Assembly: GCA_934675625.1 (NCBI GenBank)
Contig: CAKURH010000016.1
Coordinates: 1 to 46,635, forward strand
Length of the DNA: 46,635 nucleotides
Source: an uncultured Kiritimatiellota bacterium
Lineage (GTDB): Bacteria > Verrucomicrobiota > Kiritimatiellia > RFP12 > UBA1067
Direction of reading: 5' to 3'
Below, piece after piece: positions 35,707 to 44,758 of the stretch. The first letter of the stretch is position 1, and each line of letters begins with the position of its first letter. A program made the translations under genes and the position numbers. The notes under the pieces were generated by a model. The model saw only the letters and a program-made list of their open reading frames with translations. It made no database searches and was not told the DNA's origin.

Positions 35707-35716
35707 GATGGTGGGG

Positions 35717-35764
35717 ATTATACCCCACCGCCACGCCCCCGTCTACCCCCCAGAAATTGGGGGT
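35717..35764 (-). promoter_or_regulatory. Promoter and upstream hairpin of the GH2-GH28-esterase gene
   Basis: TATAAT at 35717-35722 ends 10 nt before the ATG at 35706; it lacks the TG extension and a -35. 22 nt upstream is a hairpin ACCCCC (35745-35750) / GGGGGT (35759-35764). It is nearly identical in sequence and distance (21 nt) to the one before the GH106 promoter. It lies 10 bp after the GH29 stop and may also act as a terminator. Confidence 0.55.
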
Positions 35765-35774
35765 GACGACAATC

Positions 35775-37190
35775 TCACTTCAGGTACACCTCGACGACCG
35801 GGAGCGGAACGTCCGGGCGTTCGAGCGGCAGCTCGAGGAAGCCCGTGTCGTCCTCCGGGTTCGCGCCCATGTGCTCGTGCTTCTGCCAATCGGGGATGTA
35901 GCCGACCGTGAGCTCCCGCCCGTCGTGGAGGAACTGCGCGAACGCGACCTTGTCCGTGAACGTGAGCGGCAGCCGGTTCAGCGGGTAGTCCAGCAGGTGG
36001 ATGTAGAGGCGGTTCGTCCCCTCGTTGTAGGTGAGCAGCGTGCCGGGCGGCGCGACGAGGCCCTCCGGCGCCTGTGTGCAGCCGTAGATCGCGCGCGCGT
36101 GGACGCCCATCCATTCGGCGAAGCCGTCCAGCCGCTCGCACGCCTTCTTCGGGAACTGTCCGCGCGCCGTCGGCCCGACGTTCAGGAGCAGGTTGCCGCC
36201 GTGCGCCACGGTGTCGATCAGCAGCTCCAGAAGCTGCGGCACGTCCGCCCAGCGCGCGCCGGGACGGCAGTCGTAACCCCAGCCTGCGCCCAGCGTCTGG
36301 CAGGTCTCCCACGGGACGCGCACGCCGTTGACCTTCGGCCATGAGCGCACCTTCATGCACTCCGGCGTCACGAAGTCCCCGCCGTCCGCATAGTCGGTGA
36401 GGCCGAGGCGGTTGTCGATGATGAGCCACGGCTGGTAGGAACGCGCCATCTTCAGGAGCCCGACGGCGTCCCAGTCCTCCGCCGTCTTCCCGTACTTGCC
36501 CGTCGGCGTGAAGTCGAACCACATGATGTCGATGCGGCCGTACTGCGTCAGGAGCTCGCGCACCTGCGCGAACATGAAGGCGCGGTAGCGGCTCATGTCG
36601 CGGCCCTCGTTGAGCTTCGCGAAGCTCTCGTCGGTGAACCCGCCCTCCGGGGCCAGCGGATGGTTGTAGTCGAGCTTGTAGTCCGGGTGATGCCAGTCCA
36701 TGACCGAGAAGTAGAAGCCGACGCGCAGACCCTCGGCGCGGAAGGCCTCCGCGAACTCCTTCACGAGGTCGCGCCTGAAGGCGGTGTTGGTGATCTTGTA
36801 GTCGGAGACCTTCGTGTCCCACAGCGCGAAGCCGTCATGGTGCTTCGTCGTCAGGACGGCGTACCTCATGCCGGCCGCCTTGGCCCGCCGCGCCCAGTCC
36901 TTCGCGTCGAAGAGGTCGGGGTTGAAGCGGTCCAGATACTTGCGGTCGTAGACGTCGTCCGGGATCTTCTCGCGGCTCTTGACCCACTCGCCGCGCGCCG
37001 GGATCGCGTAGAGGCCGAAGTGGACGAACAGGCCGAAGCGGTCGTGCGTCCACCACGACAGGCGCTCGGCCTTCTGTTCGGGCGTCTCGGCGAAGATCCG
37101 CTTGAGCGGCTTCGTCGCCTCGGCTCGAGCCGAGGCGCACAGGGCAAGCGACAGCAGACAGAGGACAGACAGTTTCGTTTTCGTTTTCAT
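35775..37190 (-). CDS. Secreted GH29 alpha-L-fucosidase
   Basis: 471 residues with a signal peptide (MKTKTKLSVLCLLSLALCASARA). GH29 marks: WWTHDRFGLFVHFGLYAIPARGEW, MRYAVLTTKHHDGFALWDTK, VGFYFSVMDWHHPDY, nucleophile Asp226 in IDIMWFDF, and AHGGNLLLNVGPTARGQFP. Length is normal for the family including the C-terminal sandwich. It removes terminal alpha-L-fucose, which decorates RG-I side chains, RG-II and xyloglucan. It follows the unknown TIM-barrel gene in locus 2. Confidence 0.93.
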   Translation of the reverse strand: MKTKTKLSVLCLLSLALCASARAEATKPLKRIFAETPEQKAERLSWWTHDRFGLFVHFGLYAIPARGEWVKSREKIPDDVYDRKYLDRFNPDLFDAKDWARRAKAAGMRYAVLTTKHHDGFALWDTKVSDYKITNTAFRRDLVKEFAEAFRAEGLRVGFYFSVMDWHHPDYKLDYNHPLAPEGGFTDESFAKLNEGRDMSRYRAFMFAQVRELLTQYGRIDIMWFDFTPTGKYGKTAEDWDAVGLLKMARSYQPWLIIDNRLGLTDYADGGDFVTPECMKVRSWPKVNGVRVPWETCQTLGAGWGYDCRPGARWADVPQLLELLIDTVAHGGNLLLNVGPTARGQFPKKACERLDGFAEWMGVHARAIYGCTQAPEGLVAPPGTLLTYNEGTNRLYIHLLDYPLNRLPLTFTDKVAFAQFLHDGRELTVGYIPDWQKHEHMGANPEDDTGFLELPLERPDVPLPVVEVYLK

Positions 37191-37245
37191 TTCGATTCGC
37201 GGTTCGGTTTTTTATTCTCACTTCAATCTTTTCTTTCGCGGTTCG

Positions 37246-39951
37246 TCACTCGCCTTTCTTCAAGGCTTCGACGAGGCGGGCGTCACGATATTCGGCGTCG
37301 ACGTCGGGGTAGAAGGCGTCGAAGATCACGCGGCCTCCTTTTGCGCATATGGCGCGCAGCGCGTCCTTGAGGTCGCCGCGCGGCGAGTCGGCCAGCCGCC
37401 CGAACATCTTGAAGAAGGCGTCGGGGACGACCTTCTCGTCCTCGGCAACGCCGAGGAACCAGCAGTCGCCGCCCGTCTTCTCGACGGCCGAGGCGACGTC
37501 CCGCTCGCGGTACATGACGGCGGCGAGGCGATGCGCCCCCTTCAGGTTGGGCTCGCGGACGGCGGCCAAGTCGCGCGGCAGCTCCTGCAGGTCCCAGACG
37601 TCGTCGCGCAGGCGCACGACAATCCCCTTCTCGCCGGCCGCCCGCGCAAACGCCCCGAGGTTGCGGAGGTACGAGGCCCGCGCCGCCGCGCGCTCGCCCA
37701 TGTCCGACAGGCTGTGGCCGGCGACGACGACCTCGCGCACGCCGAGGATCGCGCACTTGCGGAGGAACTTCCCGAACGCCTTCTGCGACCGCGCGCGCTC
37801 CTCCGCGATGTGGTCCGTCCAGCGGTAGCCCGGATAGGCGTCGGTCGCGTCCGAGAAGTCGACGAGGACGTCAAGGCCCTGGAGGCGGATCCAGTTTCGC
37901 TCATCCTCCAGCGCCTCGTCGTCGCGCGTGAAGACGTAGCGCCAGCCGACCATGACCGAGTCGAAGTGCCGGAAGAACGTCGGGCGGCGCAGCAGCTGCT
38001 CCTTGATCGGCTCGTTGGCGCGCAGGTAGAGCGTGCGCAGCTTCGGATTGGCCGGCGGCGCGGCTTCCGCCAGCACCCGCAGGCGCGTCTCCTCGGTGCG
38101 CACGCGCAGCATGCGAGTGCCCCCCGCCGCGACGGTCGTCGGCGTGTCTGCGCCAAGGACGAGGTTGGTGACCGTCTCGGCCGCGAAGCCCCGCGCCGCG
38201 CGTTCGCGGCACGACGTCGGCAGCTCCTCGACGGACAGGATACGCCCGACGTGCGACGTGAGCCGCAGCGGCTGCTCCGTCCACGTGTTGTTGGCGATGC
38301 AGAGCGTGTAGTCGCCCTTCGCGCGCCGGCAGGTGACGACCGAGAGCCCGTTCGTCTGGCCGTCTGCCGCCGTCGTGAAGAGCGCCACGTCGCGGAACGC
38401 CGCGTCCAGCGCGCGCCGCGCCGCGTCCGTCAGCGGATACGGACTGAAGTACGGCGTCTCGACCGGATAGCGGACCTGCCGGGCCACGGGCTGCTCGGCG
38501 ACGCCCCAGTCGGACGCGATGACCGTGACGCGGCCGCCGTTCGCCGCCGCCGGGAGCCCCGCCGGGAAAAGCGCGCGGCGGTTGCCCTCGGTCAGCACGA
38601 GCTTCCCGCCCTGCGCGACGTAGGCGGCGAGCGCGTCCCGGAACTCGTCCGACGGCTGGATCTCGCCCGCGAGCACGAGCAGCGCATACTGCTTCAACAC
38701 CCAAAGCGGCGCGTCCGACAGGAGGCAGTCGGCGATGTCACCATAGGGCGTCGGCGAATTGAAGCCGCGCTCGTCGCGGAAGAAGCCCGAATCCTGGTAG
38801 CCGGGATAGAGCAGGTTCAGGACGCCGTCCGTGAAGTAGTCGCTCCGCTCGAAGGGGACGCCCGCCCAGCAGACGTTCGCCCAGCCGCTGTAGAGGTGTC
38901 GCGGGAAGCACCAGCCGCGCGCGCTGTCGATCACGAGCCCGACGGGAACGGCCATCACGCCGGGATCGCCGTGGCGGCCGATCCAGTCGACCGCCTCCTG
39001 CTGCAGCTCGCCGATCGGCGAGAGGCCGCCCGCGCCGGAGAAGCCGCCGCGAAAGAACGACCCCTCGTAGCCGAACGCGAGGCTGTTGTAGAAGATCTGC
39101 GTGTACATGAGCTTCTTCAGGAGCGCCAGCGACGCGCCCTTTTCGGGGCCGTTGTCCGCGTCGGGCCGCTCGACGTCCGGATAGCACTTCCAGCCCCAGC
39201 GGTTAAAGATCGAGGCGCAGCCATACCACGGCACGCCGTACTGCTTGCCCGCGCCACGGATGAACGAGTAGTAGACCTGACTGTTCGGGAGGGCCTGCGC
39301 CGTCTCGGCGCCGAGCATCGTGTAGCAGTTCTCGCGCAGGAAGTAGTGCCCGTAGTTAAGCGAGACGAGCGCGGCCATCTTGTTGCCGAGCGTCTTGTCC
39401 ATGTGCTCGAAGTAGCGCTGGAACGACAGCATCCGGGCGAAGCGGTCCGGCGCGCCGACGCCGTGGCCAGACCAGCGCCCGTCCTGTTCGCCGTTGTCCA
39501 TGCCGAGCCAGCGGTCGCCCAGTTCGCGCTCCAGCATCTCGCCGACGCCCTCGGGCATGCGCCAGAGCCCGTCGACGCCCTGCGCCCCGCCGCTCGGCAG
39601 GTAGCCCCAGACGTCGAACAGCCACAGGCCGCGCCGCCTGATCTCGGCGACGATCTCCGGCAGCTCCTTGTGTCCGAGCACCTTCAGGTTCGCCCAGACG
39701 AGGTTGCCGAGCCGGTTCGAGACGACGTACTTGTCGAGTTCCGCCCGCCACGTCGAATCGCCGGGCAGATTCCGGATGGACGTGAACTGAAGGCGGTTGC
39801 CGAACTGGGCGCGGTCCGGCGGCTTCACCGTGCGGCGCGTCTCGTCCGGGTGGCGGCGCGGGTCCATGTAGTGCGGGTAGATTGCCGGCGTGGCAGTGGC
39901 GGCGCACGAGACGGCGGCCGCCGCGAGAAATGCAAGTGTCTTCAGATCCAT
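37246..39951 (-). CDS. Secreted TIM-barrel protein, unassigned glycosidase-like
   Basis: About 901 residues from the ATG at 39951 (MDLKTLAFLAAAAVSCAATATPA signal peptide); an ATG at 39966 is the alternative. N-terminal half: barrel-like with LVWANLKVLGHKELPEIVAEIRRRG, FDVWGYLP, WLGMDNGEQDGRW (acidic candidates) and VYYSFIRGAGKQYGVPWYG. The middle has a glutamine-amidotransferase-like fold typical of GH42-type trimerisation domains (LVLAGEIQPSDEFRDALAAYVAQGGKLVLTEGNRR). The last 230 residues may be a second barrel (KLRTLYLRANEPIKEQLL, GLDVLVDFSDATDA, AILGVREVVVAGHSLSD). No CAZy family can be assigned by eye. Context (LamG before, GH29 after) says carbohydrate degradation. Confidence 0.65.
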   Translation of the reverse strand: MDLKTLAFLAAAAVSCAATATPAIYPHYMDPRRHPDETRRTVKPPDRAQFGNRLQFTSIRNLPGDSTWRAELDKYVVSNRLGNLVWANLKVLGHKELPEIVAEIRRRGLWLFDVWGYLPSGGAQGVDGLWRMPEGVGEMLERELGDRWLGMDNGEQDGRWSGHGVGAPDRFARMLSFQRYFEHMDKTLGNKMAALVSLNYGHYFLRENCYTMLGAETAQALPNSQVYYSFIRGAGKQYGVPWYGCASIFNRWGWKCYPDVERPDADNGPEKGASLALLKKLMYTQIFYNSLAFGYEGSFFRGGFSGAGGLSPIGELQQEAVDWIGRHGDPGVMAVPVGLVIDSARGWCFPRHLYSGWANVCWAGVPFERSDYFTDGVLNLLYPGYQDSGFFRDERGFNSPTPYGDIADCLLSDAPLWVLKQYALLVLAGEIQPSDEFRDALAAYVAQGGKLVLTEGNRRALFPAGLPAAANGGRVTVIASDWGVAEQPVARQVRYPVETPYFSPYPLTDAARRALDAAFRDVALFTTAADGQTNGLSVVTCRRAKGDYTLCIANNTWTEQPLRLTSHVGRILSVEELPTSCRERAARGFAAETVTNLVLGADTPTTVAAGGTRMLRVRTEETRLRVLAEAAPPANPKLRTLYLRANEPIKEQLLRRPTFFRHFDSVMVGWRYVFTRDDEALEDERNWIRLQGLDVLVDFSDATDAYPGYRWTDHIAEERARSQKAFGKFLRKCAILGVREVVVAGHSLSDMGERAAARASYLRNLGAFARAAGEKGIVVRLRDDVWDLQELPRDLAAVREPNLKGAHRLAAVMYRERDVASAVEKTGGDCWFLGVAEDEKVVPDAFFKMFGRLADSPRGDLKDALRAICAKGGRVIFDAFYPDVDAEYRDARLVEALKKGE

Positions 39952-39974
39952 GATTGCGTTGTCCATGCTGTCGG

Positions 39975-42900
39975 TTATCGAATGAGAATGCAGCCGCCGC
40001 GCCGTCCGAGGCGCAGGAAAACCGTCTTTCCGCGCGCGAAGACGCGCGCCGGCCAGCCCGCCGGCAGGCCCGTGACCGTCGCCGTCCGAAGATTCGCTTT
40101 CGTCGTTTCCGACACGGAGCCGAACTCGGCGAGCGGGATGTCCTGTCCGTAGAAGGACATCGGATTGTCCAGCCCCTCGACGGCGACCGTCAACGCCGAG
40201 CCCACGCTGAGGCAGCCCGCCACGGCCAGACGGCTGGACGCCTCACCGTCCAGACGCACCGTCCACGTGCCGCCGTCCATCAGGCAGACGTCGCCGGCGA
40301 CGGTCAGCGTGCCCGTCGGACACAGCGCGGCCACGGACACGCAACCGTTCGTCACGGTGCCGGAGCCCGTCAGGGATTCGAGCGGACGCCGACGATTGCC
40401 GAGATCCAGTCGGCCGCCCGGCGCCAGCGCCACGGAAATGCCCGACGCGTCCGGTGTCGTGGGGACATGCCATTTCGCCCGCAGGTACGCCTCGACCGCC
40501 AACCGCTCGTCTTCCGTCAGCGCACGGTTGTAGAGGAGAACTTCGCCGATCGTCTGCGCGCCCGAACGCTCGTAGTTGCCGCCACCGTGGAGGCTGCGCC
40601 CGTCGGCCGCCAGCCCTTCGGCGGATGTCGCCTCGGCGTTCGCGTCCACCATGTTCATCTCGATCAGGTCCCAGCCGCCCGTCAGCGTCCGCTCGGTCGT
40701 CGCCGCGACCGAAGCCCCGTTGACGCGCCAGCTGGCGCTTCGGAGAGAGGTCTGCGAATGGTAGCCGAGCAGCAAGGCGTTCGCGACGTTGGTGGCGGTG
40801 CCGTCGCCGCCGCGATGGAAGTTCAGGTTCTCCGTCGTGCCCGTGCCCTTTCCGCCGGCCAGAAGCCACCCGCCGCCCGCCGACGTGTCCATGACCCAGA
40901 ACGCGCTCCGCACGCCCGAAACCGTCGCGTTCGTCCCGTCGGGATTGACAAAGGACATGTAGACCTGGTTCTCGGCGGAGAGGCAGACCGCGCTCCGCCC
41001 GAAACGCGAACAGCCTTGAAGGACAGGCTCGCCCTTCACCCCGTAAGTTCCCGGCACCGCCGCCCAGCCGTTGCCCGTCGCGTCGTTCCAGCGCGTCACG
41101 GTTTCGACGCCGTCGTCATCCGTCGTCGTTTCGACGCCGACATTGGCATCCAGCCGCAGCACAAGCGCGTCCGCACACGGCGGCGGCGCAACCGAAGCGT
41201 CGCCCGTCAGGCGAAGCTCGCCGGACGCCACGGAAACCGTGCCCGTATAGGCCGTGCAAGCCGTAACCGTCAGCCGCGCATCGCCGCGCTTCGCGAAGTC
41301 CGCTTCGCCGACGAGCGTCGAGACGGCCAGCGGACGATCCGTCTGGACGGTCGTGCCCGACGCGACCGCAAGCGTCGGCAGCCGCACCTCGCCCGCCGCG
41401 TTCGGCAAGGGCTGGGCCTCGGCGCCAAACCATTTCCGCCGCAGGTAGTTGCGCGTCGCCACGCGCTCGCGCTCGGTAAGCTCGCGCGTGTAGAGGATGA
41501 CTTCGGCATAGCGCGAGCCGCGTTCCGCCTTGTTGCCGAAGCTCGTCTCGTTGCCTCGGTCACAGCCAAGCGCCGAGGCATGCGCCGTCGAGACCGGGTA
41601 GACCTCGATCAGTTGCCAGGCCGAGGCAATGGACGTCGCGCCCGTAATTTCCGTACCGTCACGATAGACCGTGCCGTTCCGCGCCGACCAAGCCCCGAAA
41701 TGCCCGGTGAACAGCGCGCCATCCGGATTGCGCAGGAAGGAGATGCAGTCGCCGTTGAACGCCTCGCCGCTCGCGCTGGACGAGCCGAGCAGAGACGAGT
41801 GCGCCGTGTTCGGATGCCACACGACGAACGCCGCACGGACGGAATCGAGCGAGCGCCCGAAGTTCAGCCACCGCTGATCGGCCTCCGTCGAGCCGAAGTC
41901 TACCGCCGCCAGCTTCTCGCCCGTGAGGCCCGCGAGATCGTCCGCCGCCGTCGTCACCCACGGCAGGTTCAAGCTCGTGCGCGTGCTCCACGCCGCGTTC
42001 CGAAAACCCGTGTCATGCCAGCAGGAGACATAGCGATACCCGTTCTCCGTAAAGCCCGACAGCGTCTCGTCCGCCGTCGCGTCAAGGTGGAAGGCCGCCC
42101 CGGACGCCATCTGGCAGTCGCTGACGATGCCGTCCGCCGCGACCGCGAACGTGCCTTCCTGCAGCGCGAGCGTGCCGCCGCTCTCAGATGTGACGGCATC
42201 GATTTCCAGCGTGCCCGCGCCCGTCTTCGTCAGCGTCCGACCGCCGAGCGCCAGCGTCGGCACATGCGCCGCGCCCGCCCCCTCGACGGATAGCGTCGCG
42301 TCGCCCGTCAGCGTGACCTTCCGGCTTTCGTCCGCCGCCGCACCGCCCGGGCCGGCATAGCCGGGAATCGCGCGCCCGAACCACTTGGCGTTCAGGACGG
42401 CACAGGCGTCCTTCAGTTCGCGCTCCGTCAGGACGCGGTCATAGAGGACGGCCTCCGCGACCTTGAGCCCGCCCGCCGTCGCAGCGTCGCGGCCGCCGAA
42501 ATGCGTCAGCTGCGACCCCGCCGTCTGAAAGGCCACGAGATGCCAGCCCGGATAGCGGTAGTTGTCGGCGCCCGGCGTCTCGATGCCGTCGATGTAGGCC
42601 TTGCCCATGCGCGGCGTGATCGTCGGGTGCGCCGCCGGATGCGGCGCGGAGTCGCTCAGCACCGGCGCCGACCATGTCGCCGGCGTCGCGCCGCGATCGA
42701 AGAAGCCCAGCCCGCCGGTAATCGTGCCGCCGCCCGCTTCGACGTTGACGACGGCGATGACGGTCGTCACGCCCTTGACCGCCAGGCTCGACTTGTCGGA
42801 CGCCTTGACATAGAGGAAGTGCCGCCCGGAACCGGCCTTACCGAAGTCAATCGCGCCGCGTCCCGGCCCCAGCGCGTCCGGCACGTAGACGGGCCGCGCC

Positions 42901-44363
42901 GTCACGTCGGCAACCGCCGCCGCCGAGAGCGTCACCGCGTTTCCGTACCACGCCAGGCCTTCGGCCGGCGTCCACTCCGTGACATAGCGGACGCCGTCTT
43001 TCGTCTCGTAGGCGTCCGCCGGAAGGGCCGAGGCGTCGAGATGCAGGAACGGCTTCGGCGGCAGCGCGGCGGGAATCGCCCGGCGGGCAAAGGCGAGCGT
43101 CCCCGCCTCAAGCTCGATGTCAAGGCCGTTCTCCGTGCCGTCGCCGATTTCCAGCGTGCCCGCGCCGCGCTTCGTCAGCTTCGGGTCTGCCGCCGTCGAT
43201 GCAGACCCGTCTGCCGCCGAGGCCGCGCGGCCATGCCCGCCGCGCAGGCGTTCGACCGCCAGGGTCTCGTCCGCCGGGACGTCCGCCGTCAGGTTCAGCC
43301 CCTTCGGCCACGAGCCCGAACTGAGGCGGATGTCGCCGACGCGCGCGTGGCCGCCGAAGCCGGGATGATGCACGCCGAACCACTTCTTCGCCAGATAGGC
43401 CTCGACTTTCTCGCGCTCGGCATCCGTCAGGTTGCGACCGTAGAAAATCATCTCCGCGATGCGCATGCCGCCCGACGTGGCGAGGCCGTCCGGGCGCGTG
43501 TCGCCCAGGCCAATGCCCGTCGCCGAGAGGGCGAAGCCGTAGCCGTCGGAGTCCTTTGGCATGAAGCTCACCAGTTCCCAGCCGCCCGAAAAGCCCGCGA
43601 AATGCGGTGTCGTCGGGACTCCGTTCTGCCAGATGACGCCGTTGATCGCCGACGGGGGCGCCGCGAAGGAGAACTTGGCGTTGGACGCCACGTCAAGAAT
43701 CGGATTGCGGTAAAGTTCGTCTTCCGCCGTCGTCACCTGCGAGCCGCGCCGGTAGTAGTAGCCCTTCGGATCGATCGTCTCGTCAGGATTCCAGCCGCTT
43801 TTCCACGGCTCGTTGCAGGTGCCGCCGCCAAGAATCCAACCGCCGGACGCACTCGAATCGTAGACGGCGACAACCGTTCCGATGCCCTGGAGGTCGTTCA
43901 CGCCGCCGACCGGGCTGAAGACGAGGCCGCGCCCAGAGCCCTGCGCGCCGAAGTCGAGCGCCGCGCCGCCCTGAAGATCCGGCAGGCTCTCCAAAAGAAC
44001 CGGGCCCGTCGGCGGACGCATGCCGTCCGACCAACCCGTCCAATTACCCGCATCGGCAAATGCCGTCGCCAGCGTCCGCCCGTTCCCCGTCTTCGAGGGA
44101 ATCACCGTCACCTCGCGCGTCGCCGCGTCAATCGTCCAGCCCGACGTCTCGGAACAGTCGAACCAGAAGATCGGTTCGACGCCGACGTCCGGCAAGGCGT
44201 CTGCCGCGTCCGTCTGCGGCACAAGCACCGTGTCGGTCGTGCACGAGACGCGCCCGACCGCATGGCTGATCGGGACGATGGTCTCTTCCGCGTGCAGACC
44301 GACGAGGCTCATCGCGGCCGTGCAGAGGCAAACAACAGATTTATAGGTTTTTCCGATTTCCAT
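39975..44363 (-). CDS. Giant secreted four-LamG protein, first gene of locus 2
   Basis: 1462 residues with a signal peptide (to about residue 25). Four LamG-like modules, roughly 60-335, 430-675, 770-1020 and 1095-1320, each closing with the same signature (LTDAEREKVEAYLAKKWFG, LTERELKDACAVLNAKWFG, LTERERVATRNYLRRKWFG, LTEDERLAVEAYLRAKWHV). Between them are autotransporter-associated beta-strand-like repeats (LTKRGAGTLEIGD, LTKTGAGTLEIDA, FAKRGDARLTV). The C-terminus reads FLRLGRRGGCILIR with no barrel, LPXTG or PEP-CTERM signal. GGAAG precedes the ATG. Expected outside the cell, binding glycan or structural; no catalytic residues seen. Confidence 0.75.
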   Translation of the reverse strand: MEIGKTYKSVVCLCTAAMSLVGLHAEETIVPISHAVGRVSCTTDTVLVPQTDAADALPDVGVEPIFWFDCSETSGWTIDAATREVTVIPSKTGNGRTLATAFADAGNWTGWSDGMRPPTGPVLLESLPDLQGGAALDFGAQGSGRGLVFSPVGGVNDLQGIGTVVAVYDSSASGGWILGGGTCNEPWKSGWNPDETIDPKGYYYRRGSQVTTAEDELYRNPILDVASNAKFSFAAPPSAINGVIWQNGVPTTPHFAGFSGGWELVSFMPKDSDGYGFALSATGIGLGDTRPDGLATSGGMRIAEMIFYGRNLTDAEREKVEAYLAKKWFGVHHPGFGGHARVGDIRLSSGSWPKGLNLTADVPADETLAVERLRGGHGRAASAADGSASTAADPKLTKRGAGTLEIGDGTENGLDIELEAGTLAFARRAIPAALPPKPFLHLDASALPADAYETKDGVRYVTEWTPAEGLAWYGNAVTLSAAAVADVTARPVYVPDALGPGRGAIDFGKAGSGRHFLYVKASDKSSLAVKGVTTVIAVVNVEAGGGTITGGLGFFDRGATPATWSAPVLSDSAPHPAAHPTITPRMGKAYIDGIETPGADNYRYPGWHLVAFQTAGSQLTHFGGRDAATAGGLKVAEAVLYDRVLTERELKDACAVLNAKWFGRAIPGYAGPGGAAADESRKVTLTGDATLSVEGAGAAHVPTLALGGRTLTKTGAGTLEIDAVTSESGGTLALQEGTFAVAADGIVSDCQMASGAAFHLDATADETLSGFTENGYRYVSCWHDTGFRNAAWSTRTSLNLPWVTTAADDLAGLTGEKLAAVDFGSTEADQRWLNFGRSLDSVRAAFVVWHPNTAHSSLLGSSSASGEAFNGDCISFLRNPDGALFTGHFGAWSARNGTVYRDGTEITGATSIASAWQLIEVYPVSTAHASALGCDRGNETSFGNKAERGSRYAEVILYTRELTERERVATRNYLRRKWFGAEAQPLPNAAGEVRLPTLAVASGTTVQTDRPLAVSTLVGEADFAKRGDARLTVTACTAYTGTVSVASGELRLTGDASVAPPPCADALVLRLDANVGVETTTDDDGVETVTRWNDATGNGWAAVPGTYGVKGEPVLQGCSRFGRSAVCLSAENQVYMSFVNPDGTNATVSGVRSAFWVMDTSAGGGWLLAGGKGTGTTENLNFHRGGDGTATNVANALLLGYHSQTSLRSASWRVNGASVAATTERTLTGGWDLIEMNMVDANAEATSAEGLAADGRSLHGGGNYERSGAQTIGEVLLYNRALTEDERLAVEAYLRAKWHVPTTPDASGISVALAPGGRLDLGNRRRPLESLTGSGTVTNGCVSVAALCPTGTLTVAGDVCLMDGGTWTVRLDGEASSRLAVAGCLSVGSALTVAVEGLDNPMSFYGQDIPLAEFGSVSETTKANLRTATVTGLPAGWPARVFARGKTVFLRLGRRGGCILIR

Positions 44364-44471
44364 GTGACTCTTCCTTACTTGTTTCTCGCAACGAATGCAC
44401 AGTGAGTTCTGTACAAGACGAATCTCTGCACGACGTCAACAGGCGTCGCACCGGCAGCCGTCCAAAGGCCC

Positions 44472-44597
44472 TCAGAGGCCTTGGCTAATAGATGGGGGGG
44501 GGGTATTGGAACCGTGTGCGAACGCGCCCATACGGCTCCTGCCGCGCCTGACAAGGGCTTTACGCCCCATGCTCTCGAAACACAGCCTTCTCATCAT
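44472..44597 (-). CDS. Small 41-codon ORF with its own promoter
   Basis: MMRRLCFESMGRKALVRRG at the start, ending PPSISQGL. It is in the frame that continues the frameshifted gene upstream, but has a full promoter of its own (44607-44635) with 9 nt from -10 to ATG. Basic, no membrane segment, no family. A 10-G run (44494-44503) inside it encodes Pro codons and is a likely slippage site. It could be a real short protein or the first exon-like remnant of a decayed gene. The surrounding 44364-44471 gap holds the LamG leader and a CC-AAAGGCC / GGCCTTGG inverted repeat. Confidence 0.3.
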   Translation of the reverse strand: MMRRLCFESMGRKALVRRGRSRMGAFAHGSNTPPPSISQGL

Positions 44598-44606
44598 TTG
44601 GTGGTA

Positions 44607-44635
44607 ATGATACCAAATTCCGCACCGCCACGCAA
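44607..44635 (-). promoter_or_regulatory. Promoter with an inverted repeat over the -10
   Basis: TTGCGT (44630-44635), 17 bp, TGG-TATCAT (44607-44612), 9 nt, ATGATG (44592-44597). TTTGGT / ACCAAA arms (44597-44602 and 44612-44617) flank the region between the -10 and the start codon and could be an operator. Between here and 44758 I see only AT-rich spacer. Confidence 0.5.
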
Positions 44636-44758
44636 CTCTCACCTGAAGTCCTGAAGGCCTTTCACCGGTCGCCGCACAGGCGCTCGGCCGCGCGCGCGGC
44701 GCGCCACTGGCGCAGTTATTGTTTTTTCCTAACAATTGAACTTTTTCGCATATTTCTT

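Noticed and set aside
44494..44503. Run of ten G as a possible recombination or phase-variation site
   Set aside because: Single tract, no invertible repeats around it and only a doubtful ORF; noted under the small ORF only.
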